A program made the translations under genes and the position numbers. From positions 1-64,000 of the forward strand of contig DASQMC010000027.1 of assembly GCA_035645695.1 (NCBI GenBank): 64,000 bases of DNA, in the 5' to 3' direction. How positions within the stretch are numbered: the stretch's first letter is position 1; every line of letters starts with the position of its first letter. Shown in pieces: positions 23,545 through 32,162 of the stretch. This DNA comes from JAIVJZ01 sp035645695. GTDB lineage: Bacteria; Acidobacteriota; Blastocatellia; Pyrinomonadales; Pyrinomonadaceae. A model generated the notes under the pieces. That model was not told where the DNA came from. It saw only the letters and a list, made by a program, of their open reading frames with translations, and searched no databases.

Positions 23545-24845
23545 TTTTCTTTATAGTATTCGTGCCCGCGCAACTGTTCCGGCAGACAGGGCATCTCGTC
23601 TCTGGCGTGCGGGTCGTCGTGGACATAACGGTAGCCGCTGCCGTAGCCGGAGCGTTTCATCAGAGGCGTGACGGCGTTGCGCAGGTGCAGCGGCACGGGT
23701 TCGCGCGCCGTCTCCTGTGCGTCCTCGGCGGCGGCGAAATAGGCGCGTTTGATGGAGTTTGATTTGGGCGCGCGCGCCAGATAGATCGTCGCCTGAGAAA
23801 GCGGGTAGAGCGCTTCGGGCAGGCCGATGAGTGCCGTGATCTGCGCGGCGGCGGCGGCCTGCACCATCGCCTGCGGGTCGGCCAGCCCGACATCTTCCGA
23901 GGCCAGAATGCAGAGTCGACGCGCGATGAAAAGCGGATCGGCGCCGCCCTCTATGAGTCGCGCGAGCCAGTAGAGCGCGGCGTTCGCATCCGAGTTGCGC
24001 AAACTTTTGATGAGCGCGGAGGCGAGATTGTAATGCTCCTCGCCTCCCTTGTCGTAGGCGTAGCGGGCGCGCCCCAATGCCTCGACCGCGATCTCGTCGG
24101 TGATGCGTCGCGCGCCGCTTTCATCGGGCGCGGTCGATTCGACGGCGGCTTCAAGTCCGGCCAGAGCCACGCGCGCGTCGCCGCCCGCCGCGCGCGCGAA
24201 ACGTGCGAGCACTTCATCCGAGACTTGCGGGCGTAAGTTTGCAAGGCCGCGCTCTTTGTCCGTCAGGGCGCGACGAATGAGCGCGGAGATGTCCGCCTCG
24301 GCCAGAGGTTCGAGCGAGAGCACGCGCGAGCGCGAGAGCAGCGCGCTGATAACTTCAAACGAAGGATTCTCGGTCGTCGCGCCGATGAGCGTCACCGTGC
24401 CTTCTTCGACGGCGGGCAGCAACGCATCCTGTTGCGCTTTGTTGAAGCGGTGAATTTCATCTACGAAAAGGACGGTGCGGCGTCCCGTGCGTTTGGTCTC
24501 GCGCGCCTCGGCGATAGCCGCGCGCAAATCTTTGACGCCGGAGAAAACGGCCGAGAGCGCGATGAACTCGGCTTCGCTGTGGCGAGCGAGCAGGCGCGCG
24601 AGCGTCGTCTTGCCCGTGCCGGGCGCGCCCCACAGAATCAGCGACGGCAACGCGCCCTCGCCTTCGATCAATCGGCGCAGGATGCGACCCTCGCCGATCA
24701 GGTGTCGCTGCCCGACGAACTCTTCGAGCGTGCGCGGTCGCATACGTTCGGCGAGCGGCGCGTCGGCGGCGATTGTAGCGACCGCCCCGGCGAAGGCATC
24801 CGGTTCGGGTTCGTCAAACAAGCTATCGGTTTTACGTCGCGGCAT
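23532..24845 (-). CDS. rarA: Replication-associated recombination protein A (RarA/MgsA)
   Basis: RarA is a clamp-loader-like AAA+ ATPase acting at stalled forks. Walker A GAPGTGKT is at 73-80, Walker B VLFVDE at 125-130, and the N-terminal LAERMRPRTLEEFVGQRHLIG is the family signature. The C-terminal tetramerisation domain includes GLPEALYPLSQATIYLARAPKSN. I started at MPRRKTDSLF (24845), giving 437 residues; upstream in-frame codons look non-coding. The C-terminus ends in a palindromic element. Confidence 0.93.
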   Translation of the reverse strand: MPRRKTDSLFDEPEPDAFAGAVATIAADAPLAERMRPRTLEEFVGQRHLIGEGRILRRLIEGEGALPSLILWGAPGTGKTTLARLLARHSEAEFIALSAVFSGVKDLRAAIAEARETKRTGRRTVLFVDEIHRFNKAQQDALLPAVEEGTVTLIGATTENPSFEVISALLSRSRVLSLEPLAEADISALIRRALTDKERGLANLRPQVSDEVLARFARAAGGDARVALAGLEAAVESTAPDESGARRITDEIAVEALGRARYAYDKGGEEHYNLASALIKSLRNSDANAALYWLARLIEGGADPLFIARRLCILASEDVGLADPQAMVQAAAAAQITALIGLPEALYPLSQATIYLARAPKSNSIKRAYFAAAEDAQETAREPVPLHLRNAVTPLMKRSGYGSGYRYVHDDPHARDEMPCLPEQLRGHEYYKEKDEV

Positions 24846-25123
24846 CCATACACCATTCCATGTTGAATTTCGGCCGGTGAAACTAACGCCCGCGCGGGCT
24901 GATTCCGACCCCAAAATTCTTTCGCTTAACGGGAGATTTGCTATCATAGCTTAACACAATTTTTGCAGGTGTTGAGGGAGCGAACAGCGCGTGAATTCAT
25001 CCGAAGTCTTGGATGGAACGTTGGTCGCGCGTTGTTCGTATAGGAGGTCGAGCGCGCTGACGGGGCATCATATTTCCGGCGGGCGCACAGGAAGTTTAAG
25101 TTACGGAAGTTGAGGTGGATGAG

Positions 25124-25330
25124 ATGAATGATATGTGGAGAGTTATCGGAATAATCGCACTCGCTCTGGTGGTCTTGGTAATAGGCGTGCCTCTGCTGCT
25201 CGCGGCGGCGGGCATCGTTTTGAGCGGCATCGGCATGATCATCGGTTTGGCCGTCGCCGTCATCAAAATCGCCGTCGTGGTCGCCATCGGCTATCTGGCG
25301 CTCGCCGCCATCCGCGCCCTGATGCGCTAA
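25124..25330 (+). CDS. Small two-helix membrane protein
   Basis: A 68-residue very hydrophobic protein, MNDMWRVIGIIALALVVLVIG..., with two or three adjacent hydrophobic stretches and a glycine hinge, ending RALMR. The ATG at 25124 follows TGAGG by 8 bases; a GTG at 25115 is possible. It is divergent from rarA. I recognise no family. A strong terminator follows, which supports a real transcript. Confidence 0.65.
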   Translation: MNDMWRVIGIIALALVVLVIGVPLLLAAAGIVLSGIGMIIGLAVAVIKIAVVVAIGYLALAAIRALMR

Positions 25331-25348
25331 AAATCACGATTGGAAACC

Positions 25349-25398
25349 GCAACGCGTCCGCTCTTATACTCCACCTTCGAGCGGGCGCGTTGCTTTAT
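25349..25398 (+). terminator. Intrinsic terminator
   Basis: A 15-bp stem (25349-25363 with 25379-25393, one G-T pair) with a 15-base loop is followed by TTTAT. It lies just downstream of the small membrane-protein gene. Confidence 0.7.
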
Positions 25399-25544
25399 CA
25401 TGAACCTCGAATATCGAACACACAGCGCGTACCTTTCATCCCGTCTTCAAAAAGCCGCACGTTAAAAGCTAGCCCGCGTGTGGGTCAAAGTTAATTCCTC
25501 CACGCCCCCGCCGAAATCGTCGGAGCCGAAATATGGCGATTCCT

Positions 25545-26138
25545 TCAAGGCGTGCGCGTTCGCGCGTCCGTCGCTTCCACGGCGAGGCGCAACTCGCGGA
25601 ACATGCGCGCTAAATCTTTAGGCTGGTAATGCGCGTTCAGGCCGCTCGGATTCGGCAGCACCCAGACGGACGTTTCGCCGATGGTTTCGGGTTGCAGACC
25701 GAGCGCGGCCTTGGGGCGGCCGAACGCCGTCCGGTACGCGCCGACGCCGAGCACGGCGAGAAATCTCGGACGGTAGCGGCCTACCGTCGCCTCCAGCTTT
25801 CGACCCCCTTCGACGTACTCTTCGGGCGACAATTCGGCGGCCGTGGCGGTCGCGCGCTCGACGACGTTTGTGATCCCGTAGCCATGCGCGAGGAGTTCGT
25901 GTTCCTCAAAGGGCGAGAGCAGCCTCCCGGTGAAGCCGGAGGCGTAGAGCGCAGGCCAGAAGCGATTTCCGGGGCGTGCGAAGTGGTGGCCGACGGCCGC
26001 CGTGTACAGGCCGGGATTGATGCCGCAGAACAGCACGCGCAGGCCGGGCGCGATCACGGGCGGCACGACCTTTCCCGCGGCGGCCAGAAGTTCTTCCTTC
26101 GAGGGCTTATGAATGTGCGGCCTCTCCACCATCGACAC
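25545..26138 (-). CDS. mug: G/U mismatch-specific uracil-DNA glycosylase (MUG family)
   Basis: MUG removes uracil and ethenocytosine opposite guanine. The active-site motif LFCGINPGLYTAAVGHHFARPGNRFWPAL is near residues 35-63 and the second motif NPSGLNAHY is near 163-171. The length is 197 residues. It starts 11 bases after the ychF stop, so the two are probably co-transcribed. An internal ATG two codons in (MVERP) is an alternative start. Confidence 0.93.
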   Translation of the reverse strand: MSMVERPHIHKPSKEELLAAAGKVVPPVIAPGLRVLFCGINPGLYTAAVGHHFARPGNRFWPALYASGFTGRLLSPFEEHELLAHGYGITNVVERATATAAELSPEEYVEGGRKLEATVGRYRPRFLAVLGVGAYRTAFGRPKAALGLQPETIGETSVWVLPNPSGLNAHYQPKDLARMFRELRLAVEATDARTRTP

Positions 26139-26149
26139 GCTCGCGATCC

Positions 26150-27250
<1,101 letters not shown>

Positions 27251-27360
27251 GGATGAACCTCTCTAAATTAGACACACGCGATTGATTGCGGATGAGTTCT
27301 TTTACACCGTGGGGCGCGGAAAGGCAAAAGCAGATGTAGGTGTTCCGGCTCCAGCTTTTC

Positions 27361-27460
27361 TCTGTGTCTCCTGCGGTGTTCCCTGTGTCTGCGGTGGTGA
27401 GTGCCTATCATCAGCATTCACCACCGCAGACACAGGGAACACAGCAGGGGGCACAGAGGA
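27361..27460 (+). repeat. CACAGAG-type palindrome, copy 2
   Basis: A perfect 24-bp inverted repeat (27377-27400 with 27418-27441) encloses a 17-base loop, GTGCCTATCATCAGCAT, which matches the copy-1 loop at all but four positions. Outer TCTGTGTCTCC/GGGGCACAGAGGA sequences extend it. It lies in the 370-base gap between ychF and the membrane-protein operon, which contains no gene. Confidence 0.9.
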
Positions 27461-27496
27461 CAAATTATTTCGAGACTCAAACAAACGGAAAGAGCG

Positions 27497-27528
27497 TTGC
27501 GGACTTCGGATGTGGGTTCGCGTATAAT
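27497..27528 (+). promoter_or_regulatory. Possible promoter for the membrane-protein operon
   Basis: A perfect TATAAT (27523-27528, preceded by GCG) is the only strong -10 in this gap. The best upstream hexamer, TTGCGG, is 20 bases away, longer than ideal. A leader of about 85 bases to the ATG at 27621 would follow. Confidence 0.3.
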
Positions 27529-27620
27529 CTCGCGCCGGTGGCCGAACGCGCCTCGCTATCAGCCGCCGCGCCGAAATTTCAAATTCATCGACACGCGTTT
27601 CGCATCAGACGCACTTTAAA

Positions 27621-29714
27621 ATGGCACTCTTACTCGCGCTCGTCGCCATCGCGAGCGGCACGCTCGTCACATACCTCTACGACCGCGACGCGCATTTCCT
27701 CGCGCGGCTCTCGGCCGGTGCATGTACGGGACTGGCCGCGCTCGGCCTCGTAGGCTTTCTCGTCGCATCGTTGACGGGGCTGACGCCCGCGTCGCTCCTT
27801 ATCTCGGCGGCCGTCGTCGCCGCGCCGCTCGCCCTGTTGGCGAAAAGCGAATGGCGCGAGCGCGTGCGATTCGACGCGGGCGCGGCATGGCGCGACGTGA
27901 CGAGCGCGTTCACGCGGCCGCAGGCGGCAACGACCGGCGTGCTCGCGCTCTCGGTCGCGTCGGCGATCCTGTTCTGGAATGTTTTCAGGCGCGCGATGTT
28001 CGTGCGCGGCGGCGAGATTTTCACGGGCGTCGATAACAACCTCGGCGATTTGCCGTTTCACCTGAGCATCATCACGGGTTTCGTCTACGGTGAGAATTTC
28101 CCGCCGACGCACCCCGAGTACGCGGGCGCGCGTTTGACCTACCCGTTCATCGTGGACTTCGTGGCGGCGATGTTCGTGCGCGCGGGGGCGACGCTGGAAG
28201 GCGCGCTCTTTCTGGAAAATTTCGTGCTCGCGCTGGCGCTCGTCGGGTTGCTCTATCGCTTCGCGCTGAAGTTGACGCGCGACCACCTGGCCGCGCTCGT
28301 CACGCCCGTGCTGGCGTTGCTCAGCGGTGGCCTGGGCTGGTGGGTGTTCGCGCGCGAGTGGGGCAACGGCAGTCTCGGACTCTTCGAGTCGCTCGGTCGC
28401 CTGACGCGTGATTACACGATCACCTCGGACGGCGTGTTTCGCTGGGGCAACGCGATCACGACGCTGCTCGTGCCTCAACGCGGCCTGTTGCTCGGGTTGC
28501 CGCTCGCGCTCGTCGTCGTCACGCAATGGTGGCTGGCGACGAGCGAAGATGAAGAAGGGGGAAGGGGTAAAGGGGAAGGGGTAAAGGAAGAAGAAAGGGC
28601 GAGGGGAAAGGGTGAAGGGGGAAGGGAGAAATCGCGTAAGAAAGAGAAGCGCGTTTCGACGATGCGAGCGGAACCGCCGCCGATTCCCGCGATTAACCTT
28701 TTCCCCTTACCCTTTACCCTCTCCCCTTCCGCCGTGCGGATGCTCGGCGCGGGCGTGGTCGCCGGTTTGCTGCCGCTCGGGCACGCGCACAGTTTCGTCG
28801 TGTTGATGTTGATGGGCGGCTGTCTCGCGTTGCTGTTTCCGCGTTGGCGCGCATGGTTCATCTTTTTCGCGGTCGCGCTCGTCATCGCCGCGCCGCAGAT
28901 GTGGTGGGCGACGCGCGGCAGCGCGGCGCGGGCGGAGAGTTTCTTCGGGTGGCAATTCGGATGGGATCGCGGCGAGCAGGATGTGTTGTGGTTCTGGTTC
29001 ATGAACACGGGGCTGTTCATCCCGTTGCTCGTCGCGGCGGTCGCGTGGTTGGCGTGGCGGGGCGGCAGGCACGGGTTCGCGCCGAAGCGACTGCTGCTTT
29101 TTTACCTGCCCTTCACGCTGCTGTTCGTCATCTCGAACGCGGGGAAAATCTCGCCGTGGGTGTGGGACAACATCAAGGTGCTGTATTACTGGTATATCGC
29201 CTCCGTGCCGCTCGTCGCGTTGCTGCTTGCGCGACTGTGGCGTCTGCACGTCGCGACGCGGGCGGCGGCCGTCGTCCTGTTGCTCGCGCTCGCGCTCTCC
29301 GGCGCGCTCGACGTGTGGCGCGTCGTGTCGGAGGCGTCGGAGCAGCGGGAGTTCGACCGCAGCGGCGTGGCGTTCGCCGAGATCGTCAAGGCCGAGACCG
29401 CTCCGCGCTCACTGATTCTTCATGCGCCGATTTATAATCATCCCGTTTATTTAACGGGGCGACGCGCCTTGATGGGCTACGCCGGGCATCTCTGGTCGCA
29501 GGGCATCGACTACAAGGCGCGCGAAGTTGAACTCATGCGTATGTATGCGGGCGCGCCGGATGCGGAGAGCCTGTTGGCGAAACACGGCGTCGAGTACGTC
29601 GTCGTCAGCCCGCTTGAGCGCAGCGCGGTTCCGGTCAACGAAGGGTTCTTCAGACGCTTCACGAAAGTTGGAGAGACAGGTGGATACAGCCTCTACAAAA
29701 TCGCGCGGCAATAA
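27621..29714 (+). CDS. Large polytopic membrane protein, GT-C glycosyltransferase-like
   Basis: The 697-residue protein has about 12 or more hydrophobic helices. The loop after the first helices reads FTGVDNNLGDLPFHLSIITGFVYGENFPP, with spaced acidic residues as in the first extracytoplasmic loop of GT-C enzymes. A soluble C-terminal region ends KHGVEYVVVSPLER. About residues 309-370 are low complexity, encoded by a palindromic repeat that has not broken the frame. The next gene starts inside its end. I cannot name the substrate; lipid-linked sugar transfer is an inference. Confidence 0.75.
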   Translation: MALLLALVAIASGTLVTYLYDRDAHFLARLSAGACTGLAALGLVGFLVASLTGLTPASLLISAAVVAAPLALLAKSEWRERVRFDAGAAWRDVTSAFTRPQAATTGVLALSVASAILFWNVFRRAMFVRGGEIFTGVDNNLGDLPFHLSIITGFVYGENFPPTHPEYAGARLTYPFIVDFVAAMFVRAGATLEGALFLENFVLALALVGLLYRFALKLTRDHLAALVTPVLALLSGGLGWWVFAREWGNGSLGLFESLGRLTRDYTITSDGVFRWGNAITTLLVPQRGLLLGLPLALVVVTQWWLATSEDEEGGRGKGEGVKEEERARGKGEGGREKSRKKEKRVSTMRAEPPPIPAINLFPLPFTLSPSAVRMLGAGVVAGLLPLGHAHSFVVLMLMGGCLALLFPRWRAWFIFFAVALVIAAPQMWWATRGSAARAESFFGWQFGWDRGEQDVLWFWFMNTGLFIPLLVAAVAWLAWRGGRHGFAPKRLLLFYLPFTLLFVISNAGKISPWVWDNIKVLYYWYIASVPLVALLLARLWRLHVATRAAAVVLLLALALSGALDVWRVVSEASEQREFDRSGVAFAEIVKAETAPRSLILHAPIYNHPVYLTGRRALMGYAGHLWSQGIDYKAREVELMRMYAGAPDAESLLAKHGVEYVVVSPLERSAVPVNEGFFRRFTKVGETGGYSLYKIARQ
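28551..28731 (+). repeat. Heptamer-register palindromic element inside a coding sequence (GGGGTAA / TTACCCC)
   Basis: Left units of GGGGGAA, GGGGTAA, AGGGGAA, GGGGTAA continue as G/A-rich sevens to about 28630. The inverted CCCCTTAC/CCCTTTACC arm lies at 28697-28731. It sits in frame in the membrane-protein gene and is translated as a Gly/Lys/Glu-rich stretch followed by FPLPFTLSPS. Potential TAA and TGA triplets are present but out of frame. Confidence 0.82.
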
Positions 29715-31626
29715 AAAGAAGCGGCGGGCGGCGAAGACCTCGCAGGCCGACGAGACGCAAAGCGGACTCGACGGCTCGACGACGGCGGCCGACGCGGGCG
29801 GCGAACTTTCCCCCGCCGCATGGTGGATCGGCTGCGCGACCGTGATGCTCGTGGCCGCGCTCGTGCGCCTCTACCAACTCGAACTCCGGCCGATGCACCA
29901 CGACGAAGGCGTCAACGGTTTCTTTCTCAACAACCTGATCAACACGGGCGTCTTTCGTTACGACCCCACTAACTATCACGGCCCGACGCTCTACTATTTC
30001 ACGCTGCCGTTAGCCCTCGCCGCCGAGCGCCTGCAAATGTACGGCACCTGGACGGTGCGGCTCCTGCCGCTCATCTTCGGGCTGGCGACCGTGTGGCTCG
30101 CGCTCGGGCTGCGCCGCTACATCGGGCGCGTCGGCGCGCTCTCGGCCGGGGCTTTGCTCGCGCTGTCGCCCGGCGTCGTCTTCTTCTCGCGCTATTACAT
30201 ACACGAGATGATGTTCGTGTTCTTCACGTTCGGAATCGTCGTGGCCGCGCTGCGTTTTTACGAATACGATGCGCCGCCGGATGCGACGGACGCGCCCGAC
30301 GCGCCGCCACAGAGTCAACTTCCGGGTTTTGGGATCGCCGCCGCTTCGCTCGCGCTTGTCGTCGCGTCGCTCGGCGCGGTCTACAAGCCGGATTATTACG
30401 GGGTTGCGCTGGCGTCGATCTTGTTGAGCGTCGGCGCGCTGTTCGTGTTGCTCGGGCGATATGACGGCGCGCGTTCGATCTACCTGATTCTGGCCGCCGT
30501 CTCGGCCGCGCTTTTGTTCGCGACGAAGGAGACCGCTTTCATTTCCGTGGGCGTGCTCTTGATCGCGTGGGCGATGTCGTGGGGCTATACCTGGTACGCG
30601 GCGCAGCAGGGATGGTTTGGGGCGCGCGAAGCCGCGTGGGGGGCGCGTGCGCGTGGCAGACATAGTGGACGGGGCGGGCGTGCGAGCGGCGGGGACGGCA
30701 TCGAGACGAGCGGACTGCTGACACGGCTCGGCGGCTGGCCGCGCATCCTGACCCTACTCGCCGCCGCGCTCGGCATCTTCCTGTTCGTCAACATCCTGTT
30801 CTACTCGTCCTTTTTTACGAATCAGAAGGGCGTGTGGGATGCCGTCGAGGCGTATAAGGTTTGGAAGAAGACGGGCGAGAGCGGCTTTCACGGTTACGGC
30901 TGGCACAAATATCTTCAGTGGCTCTTGATTGACAGGACGAACACGCCGGATGGCGGGAAGTGGGAGTTGGGAGAGGAGCCTGCGCTGTTCCTGCTGGCGA
31001 CGGCAGGCGCGCTGCTCGCCCTGTGCGATAGTCGCCGCCGTTTCCCCCTCTTCGCCGCGCTCTGGGGCTTTGGCCTGCTCGCCGCCTATTCGCTCATCAA
31101 ATACAAGACGCCGTGGCTCGTGTTGAGCATGCTCGTGCCGTTCGCCATCACGGGCGGCTACGTTATCGATTGGCTCTACCGGCGTCTCGGCGGGCGCATG
31201 GTCGCATTCGTCGTGCTCGGCGTCGCTCTCATCATCGCGGCTGTCCAGACCGTCCAACTCAACTACGTACATTACGACAACGACCGGTACGTCTACGTCT
31301 ACGCGCACACGAACCGCGAATATCTTGACATGCTACGGGAGATCGACCGCATCGCCGAGCGCACGGGAAAGAAATACGAAACGCAGATCAACGTGGCCGC
31401 GCCCGAATACTGGCCGATGCCGTGGTATTTGCGCGAATACAAGCATGTCGGCTATAGATCGAGCGTCACCCCGACGCCGACCGAAGCCCTCATCATCGCC
31501 AGTTCGACACAGGGCGCGGAGATGCAGGCGAGGAACGGCGCGTCTTACCGACTCGTCGGAACCTACCGGCTGCGCCCCGGCGTTACGCTCCAACTTTACG
31601 CGCGGCGCGACCTAGCGGGGCAATAG
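29680..31626 (+). CDS. Agl23-like / TIGR03663-family membrane protein
   Basis: The GTG at 29680, after GGAGAGA, begins inside the previous gene (35-base overlap). A Lys-rich disordered lead precedes the first helix. The motif LELRPMHHDEGVNGFFLNNLI near residues 65-85 carries the paired histidines and acidic residue of the family's first outer loop, followed by about ten helices and a soluble tail (YETQINVAAPEYWPMPWYLREY). The family is linked to lipid-linked oligosaccharide flipping or transfer in archaea. An Arg/Gly-rich insertion lies near 30640-30710. The length is 648 residues. Confidence 0.83.
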   Translation: MDTASTKSRGNKKKRRAAKTSQADETQSGLDGSTTAADAGGELSPAAWWIGCATVMLVAALVRLYQLELRPMHHDEGVNGFFLNNLINTGVFRYDPTNYHGPTLYYFTLPLALAAERLQMYGTWTVRLLPLIFGLATVWLALGLRRYIGRVGALSAGALLALSPGVVFFSRYYIHEMMFVFFTFGIVVAALRFYEYDAPPDATDAPDAPPQSQLPGFGIAAASLALVVASLGAVYKPDYYGVALASILLSVGALFVLLGRYDGARSIYLILAAVSAALLFATKETAFISVGVLLIAWAMSWGYTWYAAQQGWFGAREAAWGARARGRHSGRGGRASGGDGIETSGLLTRLGGWPRILTLLAAALGIFLFVNILFYSSFFTNQKGVWDAVEAYKVWKKTGESGFHGYGWHKYLQWLLIDRTNTPDGGKWELGEEPALFLLATAGALLALCDSRRRFPLFAALWGFGLLAAYSLIKYKTPWLVLSMLVPFAITGGYVIDWLYRRLGGRMVAFVVLGVALIIAAVQTVQLNYVHYDNDRYVYVYAHTNREYLDMLREIDRIAERTGKKYETQINVAAPEYWPMPWYLREYKHVGYRSSVTPTPTEALIIASSTQGAEMQARNGASYRLVGTYRLRPGVTLQLYARRDLAGQ

Positions 31627-31629
31627 TCT

Positions 31630-31863
31630 GTGCCGCACCCGCCGCGGGCCTGCTCGCCGACCGCGAACGGCGGCGAGAACCAAGCCATCATCCGGCGCGC
31701 GTTCGCCAGCCACGGCGTCGGGTTGAACTCGACCGTGCGATTGAGCCGGATCACGTTGGGGACGCCGCTCTCGCCGGGAGCGGCCGTCAATCTCCGGTTC
31801 CGCCTCGGCGTCATGATGGACGGCTCATTCCGCTTCCTCGTCAACGTCGAAGCCTTGCCGTAA
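31630..31863 (+). pseudogene. Possible remnant of a secreted-protein C-terminus
   Basis: An open frame of 77 codons starting with GTG but with no ribosome-binding site or signal peptide. Its sequence (FASHGVGLNSTVRLSRITLGTPLSPGAAVNLRFRLGVMMDGSFRFLVNVEALP, quoted here in part) resembles the terminal beta-rich block of large extracellular proteins. This suggests a leftover 3' end. It could be a real small protein; I lean to remnant. Confidence 0.3.
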
Positions 31864-31867
31864 ACAG

Positions 31868-31895
31868 GTAACTAGCGCCTCGCGGCGCTAGTTAC
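31868..31895 (+). terminator. Perfect 12-bp hairpin
   Basis: GTAACTAGCGCC and GGCGCTAGTTAC with a TCGC loop. There is no T-run after it. It directly follows the open frame at 31630-31863 and could end the Agl23-like transcript or be a protein-binding palindrome. Confidence 0.5.
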
Positions 31896-31911
31896 AAACC
31901 ACCTTGCCCGC

Positions 31912-31966
31912 GCCGCCGCCGTCTCGCTTGAGCCGGCGGCGGCTCGGTTTTACGTACCGGCTCAAG
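31912..31966 (+). promoter_or_regulatory. Two mutually exclusive hairpins upstream of smc
   Basis: GCCGCCGCC (31912-31920) can pair with GGCGGCGGC (31935-31943), followed by TCGGTTTTA like a terminator. Alternatively CTTGAGCCGG (31927-31936) pairs with CCGGCTCAAG (31957-31966). The two overlap, so only one forms at a time. It lies upstream of the smc promoter and is probably a terminator for the preceding operon. Confidence 0.4.
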
Positions 31967-32041
31967 TTGCAGCCAGACGGGTGGCGGCGAAAATTAACCC
32001 GACTCGTATCAGCAGTAAAGGCGTTTGACCTGAGAGTGTGG

Positions 32042-32070
32042 TTGACACGCGTCCCTCTCCAACATATAGT
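32042..32070 (+). promoter_or_regulatory. Strong sigma70-type promoter for smc
   Basis: A perfect TTGACA and TATAGT (5 of 6) with exactly 17 bases between them. The predicted start near 32077 leaves a leader of about 85 bases before the smc ATG. Confidence 0.75.
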
Positions 32071-32162
32071 GTGCCTCTCCCGCACCGCGCCTAGCGGCTG
32101 TGCTTTCAGAGAAACGGTTTGCATCCCCTATCAAGCGTCTCACGCAGACGAAAGTTGCACGA

